Assembly (NCBI RefSeq): GCF_900104415.1
Contig: NZ_FMXR01000006.1
Coordinates: 186,001 to 250,000, forward strand
Source of the DNA: Eubacterium oxidoreducens
Lineage (GTDB): Bacteria > Bacillota > Clostridia > Lachnospirales > Lachnospiraceae
DNA length: 64,000 bases
Reading direction: 5' to 3'
How positions within the stretch are numbered: position 1 is the first letter of the stretch; every line of letters starts with the position of its first letter. Of the stretch, positions 1 through 8,285 are shown one piece after another. Made by a program: the position numbers and the translations under genes. The notes beneath the pieces are model-generated. The model had not been told where the DNA came from. It did not search any database and saw only the letters and a list, made by a program, of their open reading frames with translations.

Positions 1-14
1 ACGTTTATCAACTG

Positions 15-42
15 AAAATAGAGCGGACTACTCCGCTCTATT
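15..42 (-). terminator. Terminator after rpsO
   Basis: An 11-bp perfect stem (17-27 with 32-42) closes a 4-nt loop. On the minus strand it is followed by a short run of four U. It lies 11 bases beyond the rpsO stop, so it most likely ends the rpsO transcript. The U tract is short, so termination may be incomplete. Confidence 0.75.
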
Positions 43-52
43 AAACAATTCA

Positions 53-319
53 CTATCTTCTGATTCCAAGACGTCCAATCAAAGTACGATATCTTTCAAT
101 ATCAATCTTCTTAAGATATGCAAGAAGACCACGTCTTTGACCTACCATCTTAAGCATACCTCTTCTTGAATGATGATCCTTCGGATGAGCCTTTAAATGC
201 TCTGTAAGTTCTGTAATTCTTGCTGTTAAGATTGCAATCTGAACTTCCGGAGATCCTGTATCATTCGGTGTTCTTCCATACTCGGCAATAATAGCCTGTT
301 TCTTTTCTTTTGCGATCAT
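53..319 (-). CDS. rpsO: 30S ribosomal protein S15
   Basis: S15 is a primary 16S rRNA binding protein of the small-subunit platform. The 88-residue product has the usual family length. It shows the S15 signature region [14 protein letters not shown] in the middle, the N-terminal helix [13 protein letters not shown], and a basic C-terminus ending in [10 protein letters not shown] clear AGGAGG ribosome binding site at 328-333 supports the ATG start. The gene forms its own unit: a promoter lies at 421-449, a structured leader lies before the start, and a terminator follows the stop. In many Firmicutes rpsO follows ribF and precedes pnp. Here a cell-wall hydrolase gene separates it from ribF. Confidence 0.97.
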   Translation of the reverse strand: MIAKEKKQAIIAEYGRTPNDTGSPEVQIAILTARITELTEHLKAHPKDHHSRRGMLKMVGQRRGLLAYLKKIDIERYRTLIGRLGIRR

Positions 320-346
320 ACTGTTATCCTCCTAAATTGATCATTA

Positions 347-416
347 TGCCCTATAAGCATGGTACTCAGAATATGGTCGGAGTGTCCATAATCCGAATAC
401 GGGCAAACTCATGCTT
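347..416 (-). promoter_or_regulatory. Candidate S15-responsive leader with pseudoknot potential
   Basis: Two complementary segment pairs interleave in the rpsO 5' leader. AAGCATG (transcript, 416-410) can pair with CATGCTT (361-355), and TGCCC (405-401) can pair with GGGCA (351-347). The order a-b-a'-b' is that of a pseudoknot. A small TATGG/CCATA hairpin lies between them. The fold ends about 13 bases before the AGGAGG site. S15 is known to repress its own translation through diverse leader folds in other bacteria. That this leader does so is inference. Confidence 0.45.
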
Positions 417-420
417 TATT

Positions 421-449
421 AGAATATCATACACGATTCGGTTTGTAAA
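421..449 (-). promoter_or_regulatory. Promoter for rpsO
   Basis: On the minus strand a -35 box TTTACA (449-444) and a -10 box TATTCT (426-421) are separated by 17 bases. This fits a housekeeping sigma-A promoter. It lies just upstream of the stop of the preceding NlpC gene's reading end, so rpsO has its own start site near 414-415. Confidence 0.55.
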
Positions 450-460
450 CTGATTTTTGC

Positions 461-1573
461 TTAAAAATAACTACACACACAAATCGGTGTACGATAATAC
501 GCACTAGATACTTTAATTCCATCTCTTTCATTACTTGCGTGAACAATCTGTCCATTTCCAATATAAATAGCCACATGAGAAATGCTACTGCCGCTACCAT
601 AGAAGAACAAATCTCCAGGTTGCGCTTTGGAGGCACTGATTCTTGTTCCATAATTTGACTGCGCAGATGATGAATGCGGAAGTCCAACGCCATAACTACC
701 AAGAATACGCATTGTAAATCCGGAACAATCGCATCCGTTCGTAAGTGAGGTTCCGCCCCATACATACGGATTACCAACAAACTGAAGTGCATACTGTACA
801 AGAGCGCTTCTTACATCCGAAACGCCTTCGCCATACTCTACCTCAGTTGCAGTCAATGCATCTTCAAGTTCTACCGATACAGTTACGTATTCTGCTGAAA
901 CATAACCTTTCTCACCGTCATACTTGACTTTGATCCATTTCGAACCTTCTTTTAATACCTTAAGCTCGGTATCTTCTCCAACCTGAGCTACAATCGAACT
1001 ATCCGTGCTTTTTTTTGTTCGGATATTTAATGTCTTTGTGTTGACAGTCGCTACGGTTTTAGCGACTTCTTCCGCACGTTCTTTCGCTGCATCTCCTGTC
1101 AAAAGATATTTCGATTTTACCCAGCCTGTTACATCTCCAGACTTGATTTTTGTCCAGCTACCACTTGTTTTTATAATTTCACAAGCTGCATCCTTTTCCA
1201 ATCTTCCTGCTATATCAGACTCTTTTGAAGCCTTTTTCCGAATATTAATATAATCCTCGCAATCAGCAATTCCCAGATTCGTATATCCATATATCGTATC
1301 ATCCGATTCTTTTTCCGAAGTATCTGATTCATTCTTGGAAACAGATGCCGTCTTAACTGCCTGCGATTCACTGCTTTCAATTGCATCCGAAAAAACAGAT
1401 GATGCTCCTGCACTAAGAGATGTCTCATTCTCACTATCAAAAAGAGCACTGCTAACAATCGTTCCTGCGCCGGCGCTAAGCGATGTTTGGGCAGCAAAAG
1501 TCGTGATTCCAGTCCCTAAAATCATAACTGCAGACAATCCAAGAATTGTAAATCTAACGTAGATTGATTTCAT
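461..1573 (-). CDS. Secreted SH3-domain NlpC/P60 peptidoglycan hydrolase
   Basis: Predicted secreted gamma-D-glutamyl-diamino-acid endopeptidase acting on peptidoglycan stem peptides. The 370-residue product has a signal peptide (about 1-28, ending TTFAA). A low-complexity segment with a doubled motif follows (TSLSAGAGTIVSSALF, then TSLSAGASSVFSDAI, about 30-66). Then come two bacterial SH3 domains (about 95-160 and 175-235) and a C-terminal NlpC/P60 domain (about 250-370). The catalytic Cys is in DCSGF near residue 283 and the His is in SHVAIYIG. The start has a good AGGAGG site and its own strong promoter. It is probably a monocistronic housekeeping or cell-separation hydrolase. Domain assignment is firm; the physiological role is inferred. 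Confidence 0.92.
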   Translation of the reverse strand: MKSIYVRFTILGLSAVMILGTGITTFAAQTSLSAGAGTIVSSALFDSENETSLSAGASSVFSDAIESSESQAVKTASVSKNESDTSEKESDDTIYGYTNLGIADCEDYINIRKKASKESDIAGRLEKDAACEIIKTSGSWTKIKSGDVTGWVKSKYLLTGDAAKERAEEVAKTVATVNTKTLNIRTKKSTDSSIVAQVGEDTELKVLKEGSKWIKVKYDGEKGYVSAEYVTVSVELEDALTATEVEYGEGVSDVRSALVQYALQFVGNPYVWGGTSLTNGCDCSGFTMRILGSYGVGLPHSSSAQSNYGTRISASKAQPGDLFFYGSGSSISHVAIYIGNGQIVHASNERDGIKVSSAYYRTPICVCSYF

Positions 1574-1590
1574 CTTATCCTCCTAAAACA

Positions 1591-1608
1591 TGCATAAACT
1601 TTTATGCA
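1591..1608. repeat. Perfect 8-bp inverted repeat in NlpC gene leader
   Basis: TGCATAAA and TTTATGCA flank two bases. The repeat lies between the NlpC promoter and its ribosome binding site. It could form a small leader hairpin or be a protein-binding palindrome. I cannot tell which. Confidence 0.4.
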
Positions 1609-1621
1609 CTAAATCCACACT

Positions 1622-1650
1622 AGTATATCCCCCTTTTATAAAACTGTCAA
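1622..1650 (-). promoter_or_regulatory. Strong sigma-A promoter for the NlpC/P60 gene
   Basis: Minus-strand -35 TTGACA (1650-1645) and -10 TATACT (1627-1622) have the ideal 17-base spacer. The -35 box is a perfect consensus. Confidence 0.8.
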
Positions 1651-1674
1651 TACTTTTGTAATATTTCTGTAACA

Positions 1675-1702
1675 TTTTAAAAAGCCCTAACTTTGAGGGC
1701 TT
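1675..1702 (-). terminator. Intrinsic terminator after ribF
   Basis: A 7-bp stem AAGCCCT/AGGGCTT (1682-1688 with 1696-1702) is followed on the minus strand by CTTTTTAAAA. It ends the nrnA-truB-ribF transcript, just downstream of the repeat element that carries the ribF stop. Confidence 0.75.
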
Positions 1703-1710
1703 AGGACAAG

Positions 1711-1760
1711 CACCTACGCTAACGCTTAGAGGTGGGGGATTTCTCCGACTGAGTTAAATA
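1711..1760 (-). repeat. 50-bp hairpin repeat, copy A (in ribF 3' end)
   Basis: These 50 bases match 33112-33161 at 49 positions; the only difference is base 9. Read on the minus strand the unit starts TATTTAACTCAGTCGG and ends in a CACCT...AGGTG hairpin. Similarity stops abruptly at both ends. The unit encodes the last 13 residues and the stop of RibF. The short GC-rich hairpin recalls the end of an IS200/IS605-type or other transposase-less element, but no transposase gene is present here, so the origin is inference. Confidence 0.8.
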
Positions 1761-2666
1761 TCTCTTTTTTACCTGCTCAACATCTTGATGAATCTGCTTT
1801 TTTAGATCGTCTAATGAATCGTATTTTTTTTCTTCACGGACAAATTCCAATAGTTCAATCTTCACATTTTCTCCATATACATCTTCATGGAATTCGAAAA
1901 CATGTGTTTCAATCACGCGTGTCGCATCATTGCTAACCGTTGGATTCGTTCCGATATTGGTAATACCATAATATCTTTTTCCTTTTATGGTAATCCGACT
2001 TGCATAACCACCATCCGGAGGCAAAAGTTTATCCTGTAAAGGATAAATATTCAAAGTTGGAAACCCGATTGTTCTACCAATTTGTTTTCCTTTTTCTATT
2101 GTTCCCATAACAAAATATGGATATCCCAACAATTCTTCCACTGTCTTAAGTTTGTTTTGAATCAAAAGTGTTCGAATTAAAGTGCTTGAAATTTCCTGAT
2201 TGTCAAATAACACTTTATCCACAACATGCAATTGATAACCATACCGCTGGGACAATCTATCCAATAGATAAATATCACCTTGACGCTGAAATCCAAATCG
2301 AAAATCATTTCCCACAATAATGGACTTCACATGTAAATCGTTTACAATTTTATCCAAAAAATCCTCAGCCGGCATACGCATGACCGTTTCCGTAAACGGA
2401 TATTCGATCAGATAATCAATATGCGTCTGACTAAACACATGGATCTTCTCTTCTTCCGTTGTCAATAGTCTGTCATGTGCATTTTTTACAATCGTATTCG
2501 GCGGTGTTTGAAATGAAAAAGCAACCGTCTTTAGTCCCCTTTTTTGTTCTTCGTACAAAAGCTGCATCAAGAACTTATGCCCTTTATGAAGCCCATCAAA
2601 CTTACCAAAGGAAATTGCAGTCGGCTCTTCAATTGTAAAATTCATATTCCCTTTTATTAACTTCAT
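1719..2666 (-). CDS. ribF: Bifunctional riboflavin kinase/FAD synthetase
   Basis: Converts riboflavin to FMN and then FAD. The N-terminal FAD synthetase half has the nucleotidyltransferase signature SFGKFDGLHKGHKF. The C-terminal riboflavin kinase half has GRTIGFPTLNI near residue 200 and the metal-binding PTxN motif. At 315 residues the length is normal. ATG at 2666 is preferred over a GTG one codon earlier because of spacing to a weak AAAGAG site; the start overlaps the truB stop, so translation is probably coupled. The last 13 residues (YLTQSEKSPTSKR) come from a repeated hairpin element (1711-1760), which has replaced the original end of the gene. The tail lies beyond the folded kinase domain and is probably tolerated. 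Confidence 0.95.
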   Translation of the reverse strand: MKLIKGNMNFTIEEPTAISFGKFDGLHKGHKFLMQLLYEEQKRGLKTVAFSFQTPPNTIVKNAHDRLLTTEEEKIHVFSQTHIDYLIEYPFTETVMRMPAEDFLDKIVNDLHVKSIIVGNDFRFGFQRQGDIYLLDRLSQRYGYQLHVVDKVLFDNQEISSTLIRTLLIQNKLKTVEELLGYPYFVMGTIEKGKQIGRTIGFPTLNIYPLQDKLLPPDGGYASRITIKGKRYYGITNIGTNPTVSNDATRVIETHVFEFHEDVYGENVKIELLEFVREEKKYDSLDDLKKQIHQDVEQVKKRYLTQSEKSPTSKR

Positions 2667-2668
2667 CA

Positions 2669-3568
2669 CTACTCTTTACGCCAAAATATCTTTTCCGGCT
2701 TAAATTCCTTTCGACTTTCCTCATATCGATAAATACCGATAAACGCACCGGATTCATCATATATTCTAACTTTCTGCGGTGGTGTCATTTCCTGACATAC
2801 CCATTGTTTTTTTAATCGATTGCCATTATATAACACTTTGGAATACTCGTCCATCACAACCGCCTTCGGATATTGTGAAAAAACGCTGTCAACCGGTTTT
2901 ACAATAGTGTTAACATCTCCACTTTTTACAAGTTCTTCGATTTCATTCAGTGTATACGCATCTTCTAGCATAAAATTATCTACCCGTGTTCGAATCAGTT
3001 TTTTCATACACGCGCCGCATTGTGCTATACGACCTGCATCATAACAGATACTTCTAATATATGTCCCTTTCGAACAATGTACTCTAAATTCTACTTCCGG
3101 AAGATGGATGTGCAAAATTTCCAAATCATAAATCTGAATTTTTCTTGGTTTTCGTTCTATTTTAATTCCTTCTCTGGCATATTCATACAATTTCTTTCCA
3201 TTTACCTTAAGCGCAGAATACATTGGCGGAATTTGCATAGATTCACCAACAAATCCATGTAGAATTTCACTGATCCGTTCTTCGTTAACTTCTACCGGTT
3301 TCTTGTTGACAACTGTTCCGGAACAATCATAAGTGTCCGTCTCCACCCCCAAAAGCATCGTGGCAATATATTCTTTACTGCGATCTGTAAGCAAATCACA
3401 AACTTTTGTTGCAGTCCCCAGACAGATTGGCAAAACACCTGTCGCATCCGGATCTAGCGTTCCTGTATGTCCTATTTTCTTTTGCTTTAAAACCCCTCGA
3501 AGCTTAGCTACTACGTCAAAAGAAGTAAAACCAGCTTCCTTGTACACATTGATTATACCATTCATCAT
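2669..3568 (-). CDS. truB: tRNA pseudouridine(55) synthase
   Basis: Makes pseudouridine 55 in the T-loop of tRNAs. The 299-residue product has the TruB opening GIINVYKEAGFTSFDVV and the catalytic aspartate in GHTGTLDPDATGVLP (about residue 40). The KGTYIRSICYDAGR stretch, typical of the family, lies near 165-180. The C-terminus resembles a short PUA-like extension. The start overlaps the nrnA stop (two in-frame ATG codons, no strong ribosome binding site), which suggests coupling. The order nrnA-truB-ribF is common in Clostridia. Confidence 0.96.
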   Translation of the reverse strand: MMNGIINVYKEAGFTSFDVVAKLRGVLKQKKIGHTGTLDPDATGVLPICLGTATKVCDLLTDRSKEYIATMLLGVETDTYDCSGTVVNKKPVEVNEERISEILHGFVGESMQIPPMYSALKVNGKKLYEYAREGIKIERKPRKIQIYDLEILHIHLPEVEFRVHCSKGTYIRSICYDAGRIAQCGACMKKLIRTRVDNFMLEDAYTLNEIEELVKSGDVNTIVKPVDSVFSQYPKAVVMDEYSKVLYNGNRLKKQWVCQEMTPPQKVRIYDESGAFIGIYRYEESRKEFKPEKIFWRKE

Positions 3569-4518
3569 GTTAATTGCTTTTTAATCTCCTCAATCAACTT
3601 ATTCAAAATACTCTTTACGTCGCCCGTCATCGATACACCGGACGCTCTGACATGACCACCGCCGCCAAAGAGGCCACAGATTTTGGCAACATCCACTTTT
3701 CCATTCGATCGCAAACTCGCCTTAAATCCATCCGGCGCATTTTGATACAAGAAAATCGCAACTTCAACGCCTTTTGTAATTTGTAATTGATTCACAATTC
3801 CTTCTAAGTCTTTCGGCAAGACCTGATACTTATCAAAATCTTCTTGTGTAAGAACAGAGCTTATGATCATGCCTTTCGCATGCAACTCGCTTTTCAAAAC
3901 AGCATGTGCCATAATTTTATTTTGGGCATATGTCTTAGCAAAAAATGTCTTTTGCACAATTTCCGAATAATCAATCCCTAATTCCATCATCTTTCCGGCA
4001 ATTTCCATTGTTCGCGCCGAAGTACACGAATACTGAAAGACCCCGGTATCATGAACCATTCCCAAATAAATACATTCTGCAACTTTTTCAGAGATTTTAT
4101 TTTCATCCAGCATCTCATATAAAACCTCACTTGCCGAACTTTTATCCGGATAAATAAAATTATGCTGCGCAAATCCCTGATTACTTATATGATGATCTAC
4201 ACAGATGGTTGTTTTTGCCTGATCAAAATATTTTCCAGCATCTCCAAGGCGCTCATAATCACTACTGTCCAAAGACAAAAACAAATCATAAGGTTCGTGC
4301 GTTGGATACTTAGAATTAATCTTATCTATATTATGCAAAAACAAAAATGTATCCGAATAGGAATCTTCCAGATATAAATCCACCTGTAAAAAAGGATAAT
4401 TTTCAGTTATATAATTATACGCCCCCAATGTCGAACCTATACAGTCCCCATCCGGACGTATATGACCGGATATTGCAATTGTTTTTATGTCTTTCAAATA
4501 ATCATCTATTTTTATCAT
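3565..4518 (-). CDS. nrnA: DHH/DHHA1 bifunctional oligoribonuclease/pAp phosphatase (NrnA-like)
   Basis: Member of the DHH phosphoesterase superfamily, predicted to degrade short RNA oligonucleotides and 3'-phosphoadenosine 5'-phosphate. At 317 residues it has the first metal motif RPDGDCIGS near residue 24, the DHH motif (CVDHHISNQG, about 130) and the C-terminal DHHA1 motif GGGGHVRASG (about 287). A good AGGAG site supports the start. It leads a three-gene unit with truB and ribF, separated from rbfA by a terminator. The family is firm; which substrate dominates in vivo is not visible. Confidence 0.92.
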   Translation of the reverse strand: MIKIDDYLKDIKTIAISGHIRPDGDCIGSTLGAYNYITENYPFLQVDLYLEDSYSDTFLFLHNIDKINSKYPTHEPYDLFLSLDSSDYERLGDAGKYFDQAKTTICVDHHISNQGFAQHNFIYPDKSSASEVLYEMLDENKISEKVAECIYLGMVHDTGVFQYSCTSARTMEIAGKMMELGIDYSEIVQKTFFAKTYAQNKIMAHAVLKSELHAKGMIISSVLTQEDFDKYQVLPKDLEGIVNQLQITKGVEVAIFLYQNAPDGFKASLRSNGKVDVAKICGLFGGGGHVRASGVSMTGDVKSILNKLIEEIKKQLT

Positions 4519-4528
4519 ATTACTTCTC

Positions 4529-4567
4529 CTAAAAACAGCCCCAAAACATACTCTGTTTTGAGGCTGT
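4529..4567 (-). terminator. Terminator between rbfA and nrnA
   Basis: A 14-bp stem with one mismatch (4535-4548 with 4554-4567) is followed on the minus strand by UUUUUA. It should end or reduce the rimP-to-rbfA transcript before nrnA. Confidence 0.85.
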
Positions 4568-4577
4568 AAGCACCATG

Positions 4578-4946
4578 TTATTCTACATCACCAGCTTGAT
4601 GATTCACCTCATCAATTAATTTTGACATTTTTACACCATATTCAATAGACTGGTCCAACACAAACGTAATCTGAGGTGTGTTTCTTAAGTTAACTGTGTT
4701 CGCTAATTGTCTTCTGATATATCCTTCGGCACTCTTCAAACCAGCAAGCGTATCTGCCTGCTCTTTTTCATCACCCAAGACACTAATATATGCCTTTGCA
4801 CTTTTCAAATCCGGTGCGACCACTACAGAAACAACCGAGGTCATCGGATGAATCCTTGGATCTTTAATTTCATTTCGGATAATATCACTAAGTTCTCTTT
4901 GAACCTGTGTGTTAATTCGGGTGTTTTTTATACTGTTTTTTCTCAT
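4578..4946 (-). CDS. rbfA: Ribosome-binding factor A
   Basis: Small KH-fold factor that helps mature the 16S rRNA 5' end in 30S subunits. The 122-residue product has typical family length and motifs: INTQVQRELSDIIRNEIKDPR near the N-terminus and YISVLGD in the middle, with a C-terminal region ending IEYGVKMSKLIDEV. The ATG has an AAGGTG ribosome binding site and begins ten bases after the infB stop. It is the last gene of the rimP-nusA-ylxR-ylxQ-infB-rbfA operon. Confidence 0.96.
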   Translation of the reverse strand: MRKNSIKNTRINTQVQRELSDIIRNEIKDPRIHPMTSVVSVVVAPDLKSAKAYISVLGDEKEQADTLAGLKSAEGYIRRQLANTVNLRNTPQITFVLDQSIEYGVKMSKLIDEVNHQAGDVE

Positions 4947-4959
4947 CTTATCACCTTAT

Positions 4960-7692
4960 CTATCGAGGCACTTCTACCATCTTATAGCCTTCCACGATGT
5001 CCATTTCGGCAAAATCATTAAAGTCTTCAAATACAAGACCACATTCATAACCGGCTTTCACTTCCTTAACATCATCTTTGAAACGCTTTAAGGATGCTAG
5101 TTTACCTTCATATATCTGCTCTCCTTCACGACTGATTCGAATCAGACAATCTCTTTCGAACGAACCATCAAGAATGTACGATCCGGCAATATTACCCACA
5201 CCAGAAGCTTTGAAAATCTGACGAATTTCTGCATGACCGATAACCTTTTCTTCAAAGATTGGATCTAGCATTCCCTTCATTGCTTCTTGAACGTCTTCAA
5301 TCGCATTATAAATTACTTTGTAAAGGCGAACATCAACACCTTCCTGCTCTGCTGTTGTCTTAGCGGATGCGTCCGGACGAACATTAAATCCAATAACAAT
5401 TGCATTAGATGCAGATGCCAAAATTATATCTGATTCATTAATTGCTCCGACTCCGCCATGAATAACTTTAACAACCACTTCTTCATTAGATAATTTTTCA
5501 AGAGACTGCTTTACAGCTTCTACAGAACCTTGCACATCTGCTTTTACTACAATATCAAGCTCTTTTAAATTACCTTCCTGAATACTAGAATATAAATCTT
5601 CAAGCGACATTTTTTTCTTTGTCTCTTCAAGTAATTTTTCTTTTCCTTGTGATATAAATGTTTCCGCAAAGCTTCTTGCTTCTTTTTCATTGTCCATTGA
5701 TACAAAGATTTCACCGGCGTTTGGAACATTACTAAGTCCTAAGATTTCAACCGGCGTTGAAGGAGTTGCAACGCGAACTCTTCTTCCCTTGTCATCAAGC
5801 ATGGCTCTAACCTTACCATAAGCACTTCCGGCCGCAATCGGTTCTCCAACTTTTAAGGTTCCCTTTTGTACAAGAACGGTTGCAACAACGCCTCGTCCTT
5901 TATCAAGCTGAGACTCAATAACAAGACCACGTGCATTTCTATTAGGATTCGCTTTTAACTCTAAAATTTCAGAGGTCAAAAGAATCATTTCAAGGAGCTG
6001 ATCGATACCTTCTCCTGTATGTGCAGATACCGGTACAAAGATTGTACTTCCACCCCAATCTTCCGGAATCAATTCATATTCTGACAATTCCTGTTTTACA
6101 CGTTCGATATTAGCAGACGGCTTATCAATCTTATTAATTGCAACAATAATTTCAACTCCGGCTGCTTTCGCATGATTGATGGCTTCAATTGTCTGTGGCA
6201 TTACACCATCATCAGCAGCAACTACTAAAATCGCAATATCCGTAGAATTGGCACCTCGCATACGCATTGCCGTAAATGCTTCGTGACCCGGCGTATCTAG
6301 GAATGTGATGGTCTGATCATTGATTTTAACCACGCTCGCACCAATATGCTGTGTAATTCCACCTGCTTCGCGATCCGTAACATTCGTCTTACGAATTGCA
6401 TCGAGCAAGGATGTCTTACCATGATCGACATGTCCCATTACACAAACAACTGCCGGTCTTGGCTTCATTAATGCTTCATCCTCTTCTTCTTCTTTCAGAA
6501 GTTCCTCAATCACATCAACTTTCACTTCATGCTCGCAAATACAGTTGTACTCAAGCGCAATTTCTTCTGCTTCATCAAAGTCAACTTCCTGATTCACCGT
6601 TACCATCTTTCCTTGCATAAAGAGCTGCTTTACAATTGCGGATGCCTGCACTTTCAGAATATCCGCTAAGTCTTTAATGGTAATAGAATCCGGAAGTGTA
6701 ATGGTTCTAATTACATCCTTATCCACTTCTTGCTTTGGCTGTTGTGGCTGTTTGTGCTTTTTCTTGCCACCATGTTTTTCAAGATTTACATAACGTTCCT
6801 GTCTGCGACTGTTGTTATCATAATCTTTACGATTCTTTCGATTATTATCACGGCCTCTTTCATTTCTCTTTCCCTCACCGGATGAAGCGCCTTGTGAAAA
6901 TCCGCCTAAATCTTTTCCAAATGATTTACCCGAATTCTTTTGACGATCGAAATTACCTCTACCGCCTCGATTTCCATCATTTCGATTGTTTTCACGACGA
7001 GGCTGATTGTTCGAGAAATCATTTTTACCATTTCTATCTGTTCTTTGTCCTCTTTCAGAAGATGTATTTTTTCTTTGTCCGTCACGTTCTTGTTTTTTCA
7101 AACTGTCAAATATATTACCTTGCTTACGTACATTTGTCGTCTGCGATGCAATACTTGCAATTTTTTGAACATTCTTTTTCTCCGGCATACCTTGTTTATT
7201 TTGCTCTGTGGTATTTGGTGTTTTTGTTTTATTCTGCTCCATAGACGTATTTTGAGCATTTGCATTACGTTCTTTATTTGCACGCGGAACCGGTGCTGTC
7301 GCTCTTTGGAACCCAGGTCTAAATGAACCATCATCCTCACTTCTTCTGCGACGACGTTCTGAATTTCTTCCTTGATTATTATTATTTCTTCTTCCCTGTC
7401 CACCGCTTTTGGTATTTTGCGGATTGAACACTGCTGTAATCGAAGATTTTTTCTTCGGGCGTTCTTTATCATCTTCTGCTTTGTTAGCTGCAGTCTTCTT
7501 TTCCTCATCCTGAGCTCCTTCATCAGCAGATGACGTTTTTGCTGCGCCAAAATGTTTTTTTACTTTCTGTATCTCATCATCATCTATACCACTTTGAGAT
7601 TTTTTCCCAACAATACCTATTTCTTCCAAATAAGCTATGATATCTTTTGCACTTATGTTTAATTCTTTTGCGATTTCATGAATTCTAGCCAT
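4960..7692 (-). CDS. infB: Translation initiation factor IF-2
   Basis: GTPase that brings initiator tRNA to the 30S subunit. I place the start at 7692 ([11 protein letters not shown], 910 residues), because GGAGGG at the very end of ylxQ has the right spacing to this ATG; an upstream in-frame ATG would lie within or before that site. Domains: an N-terminal IF2N module (1-50), a long Asn/Arg/Gly/Gln-rich disordered linker (about 60-330), a second IF2N module (about 335-385), the GTPase core with [22 protein letters not shown] and NKIDKP, then domains III and IV. The basic linker is unusually repetitive at the nucleotide level, which opens many spurious antisense frames. Confidence 0.97.
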   Translation of the reverse strand: MARIHEIAKELNISAKDIIAYLEEIGIVGKKSQSGIDDDEIQKVKKHFGAAKTSSADEGAQDEEKKTAANKAEDDKERPKKKSSITAVFNPQNTKSGGQGRRNNNNQGRNSERRRRRSEDDGSFRPGFQRATAPVPRANKERNANAQNTSMEQNKTKTPNTTEQNKQGMPEKKNVQKIASIASQTTNVRKQGNIFDSLKKQERDGQRKNTSSERGQRTDRNGKNDFSNNQPRRENNRNDGNRGGRGNFDRQKNSGKSFGKDLGGFSQGASSGEGKRNERGRDNNRKNRKDYDNNSRRQERYVNLEKHGGKKKHKQPQQPKQEVDKDVIRTITLPDSITIKDLADILKVQASAIVKQLFMQGKMVTVNQEVDFDEAEEIALEYNCICEHEVKVDVIEELLKEEEEDEALMKPRPAVVCVMGHVDHGKTSLLDAIRKTNVTDREAGGITQHIGASVVKINDQTITFLDTPGHEAFTAMRMRGANSTDIAILVVAADDGVMPQTIEAINHAKAAGVEIIVAINKIDKPSANIERVKQELSEYELIPEDWGGSTIFVPVSAHTGEGIDQLLEMILLTSEILELKANPNRNARGLVIESQLDKGRGVVATVLVQKGTLKVGEPIAAGSAYGKVRAMLDDKGRRVRVATPSTPVEILGLSNVPNAGEIFVSMDNEKEARSFAETFISQGKEKLLEETKKKMSLEDLYSSIQEGNLKELDIVVKADVQGSVEAVKQSLEKLSNEEVVVKVIHGGVGAINESDIILASASNAIVIGFNVRPDASAKTTAEQEGVDVRLYKVIYNAIEDVQEAMKGMLDPIFEEKVIGHAEIRQIFKASGVGNIAGSYILDGSFERDCLIRISREGEQIYEGKLASLKRFKDDVKEVKAGYECGLVFEDFNDFAEMDIVEGYKMVEVPR

Positions 7693-7693
7693 A

Positions 7694-8026
7694 TTATTCA
7701 TTCCCTCCATTATTCAGTTTTTCCGATTCGAGCAATTTTACAATCGCCTTTGCCAAACCTTCATCAGTAACGGCAAGCGATGCTCGAAATTCTTTACCAA
7801 TACAATGTCCAAGTTCTTCTTTTCCAGCATATTCATAAATCGGCACCATATAGAAATCACACATATTATGAAATTTCTTTTTTGTATTATCTGATGCCTC
7901 TTTTGAGACAATCACCAGATATCCATTGCCGCTTTTCACGGCTTTTTCAGTGGCAAACTCACCGCTGACAACATTTCCCGATTTCGTTGCTATCGAAAGC
8001 ATGGACAATATTTTATTTGCTTTCAA
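7694..8026 (-). CDS. ylxQ: L7Ae-family ribosomal-like RNA-binding protein (YlxQ)
   Basis: L7Ae/L30e-like K-turn binding protein of the kind encoded between ylxR and infB in Firmicutes. The 110 residues open [22 protein letters not shown], matching the family N-terminus (lsLLGLAtrAGklvsGe). This means the start is a TTG at 8026, overlapping the end of ylxR by 14 bases. An internal ATG eight codons in would remove a conserved helix. The last codons hold the infB ribosome binding site. The exact role is not established here. Confidence 0.88.
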   Translation of the reverse strand: MKANKILSMLSIATKSGNVVSGEFATEKAVKSGNGYLVIVSKEASDNTKKKFHNMCDFYMVPIYEYAGKEELGHCIGKEFRASLAVTDEGLAKAIVKLLESEKLNNGGNE

Positions 8027-8282
8027 TCATTTCCACTTCCTTAAGCAAAGATTGTTTCACTTCATCCGGAACAGCCATTTTAAATGACCGTTCTAGACCT
8101 TTGTTTTTTATGCTTTTTTGAAAACAATCCCTGCAAGGGCACAGATATGCTCCTCTTCCGTTCTTACGCCCGGTCTGATCAATAAAGATTCCTTCTTCGT
8201 TTTTAATAACTCGAATCAGACTTTTCTTTTCTTTCATTTCATTACAACCAACGCATTTACGCATCGGAACATTTCCTGCCAT
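8013..8282 (-). CDS. ylxR: YlxR/RnpM-family RNA-binding protein
   Basis: Small DUF448-family protein that in other Firmicutes binds RNA and has been linked to RNase P. The 89 residues carry the family motifs RKCVGCNEMKEKKSLIRVI and GRGAYLCPCRDCF. Four cysteines in CxxC-like pairs could bind a metal. It starts four bases after the nusA stop with an AGAGGAA ribosome binding site, in the conserved rimP-nusA-ylxR-ylxQ-infB order. Confidence 0.92.
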   Translation of the reverse strand: MAGNVPMRKCVGCNEMKEKKSLIRVIKNEEGIFIDQTGRKNGRGAYLCPCRDCFQKSIKNKGLERSFKMAVPDEVKQSLLKEVEMIESK

Positions 8283-8285
8283 ATT

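Noticed and set aside
427-801. Minus-strand frame of 124 codons overlapping the NlpC gene end
   Set aside because: It lies in another frame of a well-supported NlpC/P60 domain and has no ribosome binding site or recognisable motif.
6735-7326. Long plus-strand open frames opposite infB
   Set aside because: They mirror the repetitive Asn/Arg/Gly-rich linker of IF-2, have no ribosome binding site and give implausible His/Tyr/Phe-rich proteins.
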